DNA of 9,985 bases from Marinagarivorans sp. UBA5870 (GTDB lineage: Bacteria > Pseudomonadota > Gammaproteobacteria > Pseudomonadales > Cellvibrionaceae): assembly GCA_002432555.1 (NCBI GenBank), contig DJFO01000039.1:3106-13090 (forward strand). Reading direction: 5' to 3'. Each line of letters begins with the position of its first letter. The stretch's first letter is position 1. The position numbers and the translations under genes are program-made. This document shows, piece by piece, positions 9,501 through 9,985 of this stretch. The notes beneath the pieces are model-generated. The model was not told the DNA's origin. It made no database searches and saw only the letters and a program-made list of their open reading frames with translations.

Positions 9501-9985
9501 CGGTACTCGGCCTAAAATAACCGCTTTGAATACCGGTAGCGCACTGGCGAGCAGAGTTTCCTATTTCTTTGACTTCAAAGGACCGTGTGTTGCCTTCGAA
9601 ACTATGTGCTCTTCCTCGAGCACCGCGCTCTATTACGCCTGTCGAGATCTCCAGCGCGGTGACTGCGAGCTCGCCGTGGTGGGCGGTGCAAATCTTTCGC
9701 TTTATCCCAACAAGTACGTCGAACTCAGTTTGTTCAACATCGCGGGCAGCCGCGCGGACTGTCGCAGCTTCGGGCAGGGCGACGGCTACTTGCCAGCGGA
9801 AGCCGTAGCGGCGGTGCTGCTGAAGCCCCTCAGCAAGGCAATCGAAGATGGCGACAGTGTCGCCGGAGTGATTACCGCGGTCGGTCTCAACAACAACGGC
9901 AAAACGAACGGCTATTCCACTCCGAGTCTGGTGAGTCAGGCGGAGTTGATCGAGCGCACCCTGAGATCGGCCAAGATTTCACCTT
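1..9985 (+). CDS. Trans-AT modular type I polyketide synthase (internal fragment, open at both ends)
   Basis: One uninterrupted plus-strand frame (frame 1) spans the window, giving at least 3328 residues, over 350 kDa even as a fragment. Neither start nor stop codon is present: the first visible residues are already inside a ketosynthase and the last are inside another. Domain order is KS-DH-ACP, KS(0)-DH*-ACP, KS-KR-ACP, KS. The protein is a cytosolic megasynthase that builds a polyketide by decarboxylative Claisen condensation of malonyl units on ACP-bound phosphopantetheine arms. No integrated AT domain is present, and the docking-type linkers after the KSs assign it to the trans-AT class, known from the bacillaene, rhizoxin and corallopyronin pathways. 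Every expected domain motif falls in this one frame in order, so I see no frameshift or gene boundary. The final product is unknown. Residue numbers in all entries count from base 1 (residue n ends at base 3n). Confidence 0.98.
550..1017 (+). other. Post-KS flanking / trans-AT docking linker LD1 (residues 184-339)
   Basis: About 155 residues between KS1 and DH1. It begins with the LSAKS-type strand (residues 188-192) that opens the KS-AT linker fold. It then has a helical stretch with LQLGR, the WVQGMDVDW block (301-309), and the YPLAKQRFW motif (328-336), equivalent to the YPFxxxRYW post-AT linker of cis-AT synthases. A cis-AT would add about 300 residues with a GHSxG nucleophile here, and neither is present. 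In trans-AT synthases this remnant is the proposed docking site for the free-standing acyltransferase. Its good conservation here contrasts with the degenerate counterpart after KS2. Confidence 0.85.
1108..1935 (+). other. Dehydratase domain DH1, apparently active (residues 370-645)
   Basis: Double-hotdog dehydratase that removes water from a beta-hydroxyacyl-ACP to give the alpha,beta-enoyl thioester. The first motif HxxxGxxxxPG is intact, with His400, Gly404, Pro409 and Gly410. The second reads GLAYGAAH at residues 517-524; Pro of the usual YGPxH/F is Ala522, a mild change. The third motif is LDGALQ with Asp566 and Gln570, preserving DxxxQ, though the preceding HP is NP (561-562). The domain lies between LD1 and ACP1 with no room for a ketoreductase on either side, so its beta-hydroxy substrate must be generated elsewhere. 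The size (about 275 residues) is normal. A relaxed-function or relic DH cannot be fully excluded, but both catalytic residues are present. Confidence 0.9.
1996..2235 (+). other. Acyl carrier protein ACP1 (residues 666-745)
   Basis: Four-helix carrier domain that tethers the growing chain on phosphopantetheine. The modification site is Ser707 in FGIDSVTQ (residues 703-710; serine codon at 2119-2121). The upstream helix VVKLVKQIL and the downstream LMFEYSTV box plus a final YLI helix (from residue 741) match the carrier fold. It is a single ACP, not a tandem. No Trp occurs anywhere in the domain, so it lacks the conserved Trp reported for ACPs that recruit beta-branching (HMG-synthase) cassettes. 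It should present the DH1 product to KS2 of the next module. Confidence 0.96.
2236..2436 (+). other. Inter-module linker between ACP1 and KS2 (residues 746-812)
   Basis: About 67 residues rich in Ala, Pro, Ser, Gly and charged residues, with no recognisable domain motif. It reads as a flexible, unstructured connector between modules. The frame stays open and there is no stop/start pair, so this is an internal linker and not a junction between two subunits. Confidence 0.8.
2437..3726 (+). other. Non-elongating ketosynthase KS2 (KS0; residues 813-1242)
   Basis: Complete KS fold beginning AIAIIGISGRYPG (814-826). The acyl-accepting nucleophile is Cys982 in NTACSGS (codon 2944-2946). The usual EAHGTGT box reads ESAANGS at residues 1114-1120, so the decarboxylation His is Ala1116 (codon 3346-3348). 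His1157 in NIGHLEA is kept. Loss of the HGTGT His with retention of Cys is the accepted hallmark of KS0 domains in trans-AT synthases, which accept and pass on the chain without adding malonate. Other drift agrees: the usual DPQQR box is TYETR (894-898), and the C-terminal SFGxGGxNAH box reads SFGAGGACAN (1167-1176). It pairs with the DH-like isomerase candidate that follows. Confidence 0.93.
3781..4224 (+). other. Degenerate post-KS linker LD2 (residues 1261-1408)
   Basis: This occupies the position that LD1 and LD3 hold after their ketosynthases and is of similar size, but the hallmark motifs have decayed. The block WxxGxxxDW of the other two linkers is WVGGMHLNF here (1374-1382). The terminal YPFxxxxxW motif is YAFDHAIDF (1400-1408), lacking the Pro and the Trp. 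No GHSxG is present, so it is not an AT. Because KS2 should not need a malonyl extender, relaxed selection on AT docking is a reasonable inference, but it is not shown directly. Confidence 0.75.
4261..5025 (+). other. DH-like enoyl-isomerase / double-bond-shift domain DH2* (residues 1421-1675)
   Basis: A double-hotdog domain of about 255 residues aligned with DH1 by position and motif. The first motif keeps His1435 and Gly1439, but the Pro of HxxxGxxxxP is Ile1444 (HQVNGERVLIG, 1435-1445). The second motif is GAYFKPL (1558-1564). In the third, HPLALNTAFQ (1589-1598), the catalytic Asp of DxxxQ is Asn1594 (codon 4780-4782). Loss of both the Pro and the Asp with retention of the His is the pattern described for domains that move an alpha,beta double bond to beta,gamma in trans-AT synthases such as rhizoxin and bacillaene. 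Without the Asp, normal dehydration is not expected. An inactive DH relic or a pyran-synthase-like domain are alternatives; the KS0 partner and the exact two-site signature favour the isomerase. Confidence 0.85.
5131..5355 (+). other. Acyl carrier protein ACP2 (residues 1711-1785)
   Basis: Carrier domain with the phosphopantetheine serine Ser1746 in LGLDSARLL (1742-1750; codon 5236-5238), then a VLFEYPNIEELAAYL tail typical of the fourth helix. It is a single ACP that closes the KS0-DH* module. Expected cargo is the beta,gamma-unsaturated acyl chain made by DH2*, which KS3 would accept. The domain is preceded by a 35-residue Ala/Pro/Gln-rich spacer (about 5026-5130). Confidence 0.96.
5356..5532 (+). 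other. Ala/Gln/Pro-rich inter-module linker between ACP2 and KS3 (residues 1786-1844)
   Basis: Nearly 60 residues of low-complexity sequence with runs such as AVSATVAAAESA and RQQQTAAA, and no domain motif. It is probably a flexible tether between modules. The coding frame is open throughout. The base composition is noticeably GC-rich, reflecting Ala and Gly codons. Confidence 0.8.
5533..6801 (+). other. Elongating ketosynthase KS3 (residues 1845-2267)
   Basis: Complete condensing domain with all three catalytic residues: Cys2012 in DTACSSS (codon 6034-6036), His2147 in EAHGTGT (2145-2151) and His2187 in SIGHAEGAAG (2184-2193). The trans-AT-typical KTYCKWGSF block lies at 1877-1885. It should take the chain from ACP2 and extend it by two carbons from malonyl-ACP3. 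In trans-AT lines KS specificity follows the structure delivered upstream, so KS3 is expected to group with clades that accept beta,gamma-unsaturated chains. One oddity is the C-terminal box SFGFSGVYAH (2252-2261), where the near-invariant Asn before AH is Tyr2259. All catalytic positions are normal. Confidence 0.97.
6841..7311 (+). other. Post-KS flanking / trans-AT docking linker LD3 (residues 2281-2437)
   Basis: Same architecture as LD1: an LTLSAKS strand (2287-2293), LQCGREG in the middle, WSQGLPIDW (2399-2407) and a terminal YPFLKESHW motif (2426-2434). No AT domain or GHSxG is present. The preserved W-x-x-G-x-x-x-D-W and YPF...W motifs match LD1 and differ from the decayed LD2, in line with KS3 being an elongating domain that needs malonyl delivery by a separate AT. 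Confidence 0.85.
7399..8640 (+). other. Ketoreductase domain KR, predicted B-type (residues 2467-2880)
   Basis: NADPH-dependent short-chain dehydrogenase-type domain that reduces the beta-keto group formed by KS3. A structural half starts at VYTWAPVWEE (2467-2476) and a catalytic half at YLVTGGLGGIAG (2645-2656). The third Gly of GxGxxG is Ala2655, a tolerated variant in some SDRs. Catalytic residues are Lys2756, Ser2780 and Tyr2793 in GQADYATAN (2789-2797), with Asn2797. The LDD-type box reads TRD (2736-2738); the diagnostic second Asp (Asp2738) is kept, and the position eight before Tyr is Leu2785 and not the Trp of A-type KRs. This predicts a D-configured beta-hydroxyl (usually 3R). No DH follows in this module, so the hydroxyl should be retained unless a later module removes it. 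Confidence 0.94.
8731..8973 (+). other. Acyl carrier protein ACP3 (residues 2911-2991)
   Basis: Carrier domain with the phosphopantetheine serine Ser2948 in DFGFESISL (2943-2951; codon 8842-8844). The residue before the Ser is Glu instead of the usual Asp, a variant often seen in trans-AT ACPs. The C-terminal part has VFYEHFSLGSFAKYL. It closes the KS3-KR module and should carry the beta-hydroxy intermediate to KS4. Confidence 0.96.
8974..9096 (+). other. Inter-module linker between ACP3 and KS4 (residues 2992-3032)
   Basis: About 41 residues rich in Ser, Ala, Glu and Pro without domain motifs. It is an open-frame connector between ACP3 and KS4. No stop codon or new start with a plausible ribosome binding site is present, so the next module is on the same polypeptide. 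Confidence 0.75.
9097..9985 (+). other. Ketosynthase domain KS4, N-terminal part (residues 3033 to window end)
   Basis: Starts at DAIAVIAMAGKFPG (3033-3046) and carries KTYCKWGGF (3087-3095). The active-site Cys is Cys3203 in TMCSSSS (codon 9607-9609), and the sequence runs into the NGKTNGYSTPS loop (from residue 3299) before the window ends. The HGTGT and NIGH histidines lie downstream, so activity cannot be judged. Met before the Cys, in place of the common Ala, and YLPAEAVAAV in place of VPGEGVGAV place it in a different KS group from KS3. Departures from the general KS consensus include Gly3122, where an Arg of the PKERLF box is expected, and Ser3184, where the Asn of IANRVSY is expected. 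Its expected substrate is the beta-hydroxy chain from ACP3. Confidence 0.95.

Overview
The whole window lies inside one gene. Plus-strand frame 1 runs from base 1 to base 9985 without a stop codon (3328 complete codons plus one base) and is open at both ends. It encodes part of a giant modular type I polyketide synthase. There is no intergenic DNA, RNA gene, mobile element, promoter or terminator.

Domain order from the translated sequence: [KS1, C-terminal part] - linker - DH1 - ACP1 | KS2 - linker - DH2 - ACP2 | KS3 - linker - KR - ACP3 | [KS4, N-terminal two thirds]. No acyltransferase follows any complete KS. In its place are linkers of about 150-200 residues that include the flanking/AT-docking remnant, with no GHSxG serine motif. 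That marks a trans-acyltransferase (trans-AT) assembly line, with malonyl units loaded by a separate AT encoded elsewhere. No methyltransferase or enoylreductase is visible.

The distinctive part is bases 2437-5355. KS2 keeps its active-site Cys (C982) but has lost the His of the HGTGT motif (Ala1116 in an ESAANGS sequence), so it should transfer chains without elongating them (KS0). DH2 keeps the catalytic His (H1435) but has Ile for Pro in HxxxGxxxxP and Asn for Asp in DxxxQ. This is the published signature of double-bond-shifting DH/enoyl-isomerase domains. KS2-DH2-ACP2 therefore reads as an alpha,beta to beta,gamma double-bond shift module. The module before it (KS1-DH1-ACP1) has an apparently active dehydratase but no ketoreductase, so the beta-hydroxyl that DH1 needs must come from elsewhere. 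The module after it (KS3-KR-ACP3) should add a malonyl unit and reduce it to a beta-hydroxyl; the KR has B-type (D-hydroxyl) features. Read together, the inferred ACP3-bound chain end is R-CH=CH-CH2-CH(OH)-CH2-CO-S-ACP, a homoallylic alcohol. KS4 would take this on.

Organism: a bacterium with moderately high GC (high 50s percent by eye on sampled lines, not computed). Trans-AT PKSs of this kind occur mostly in Proteobacteria, Firmicutes, Cyanobacteria, Acidobacteria and uncultured symbionts. The base composition argues against Bacillus, and a Gram-negative host is my guess, but the window alone cannot settle it. The polyketide itself cannot be named from this segment.
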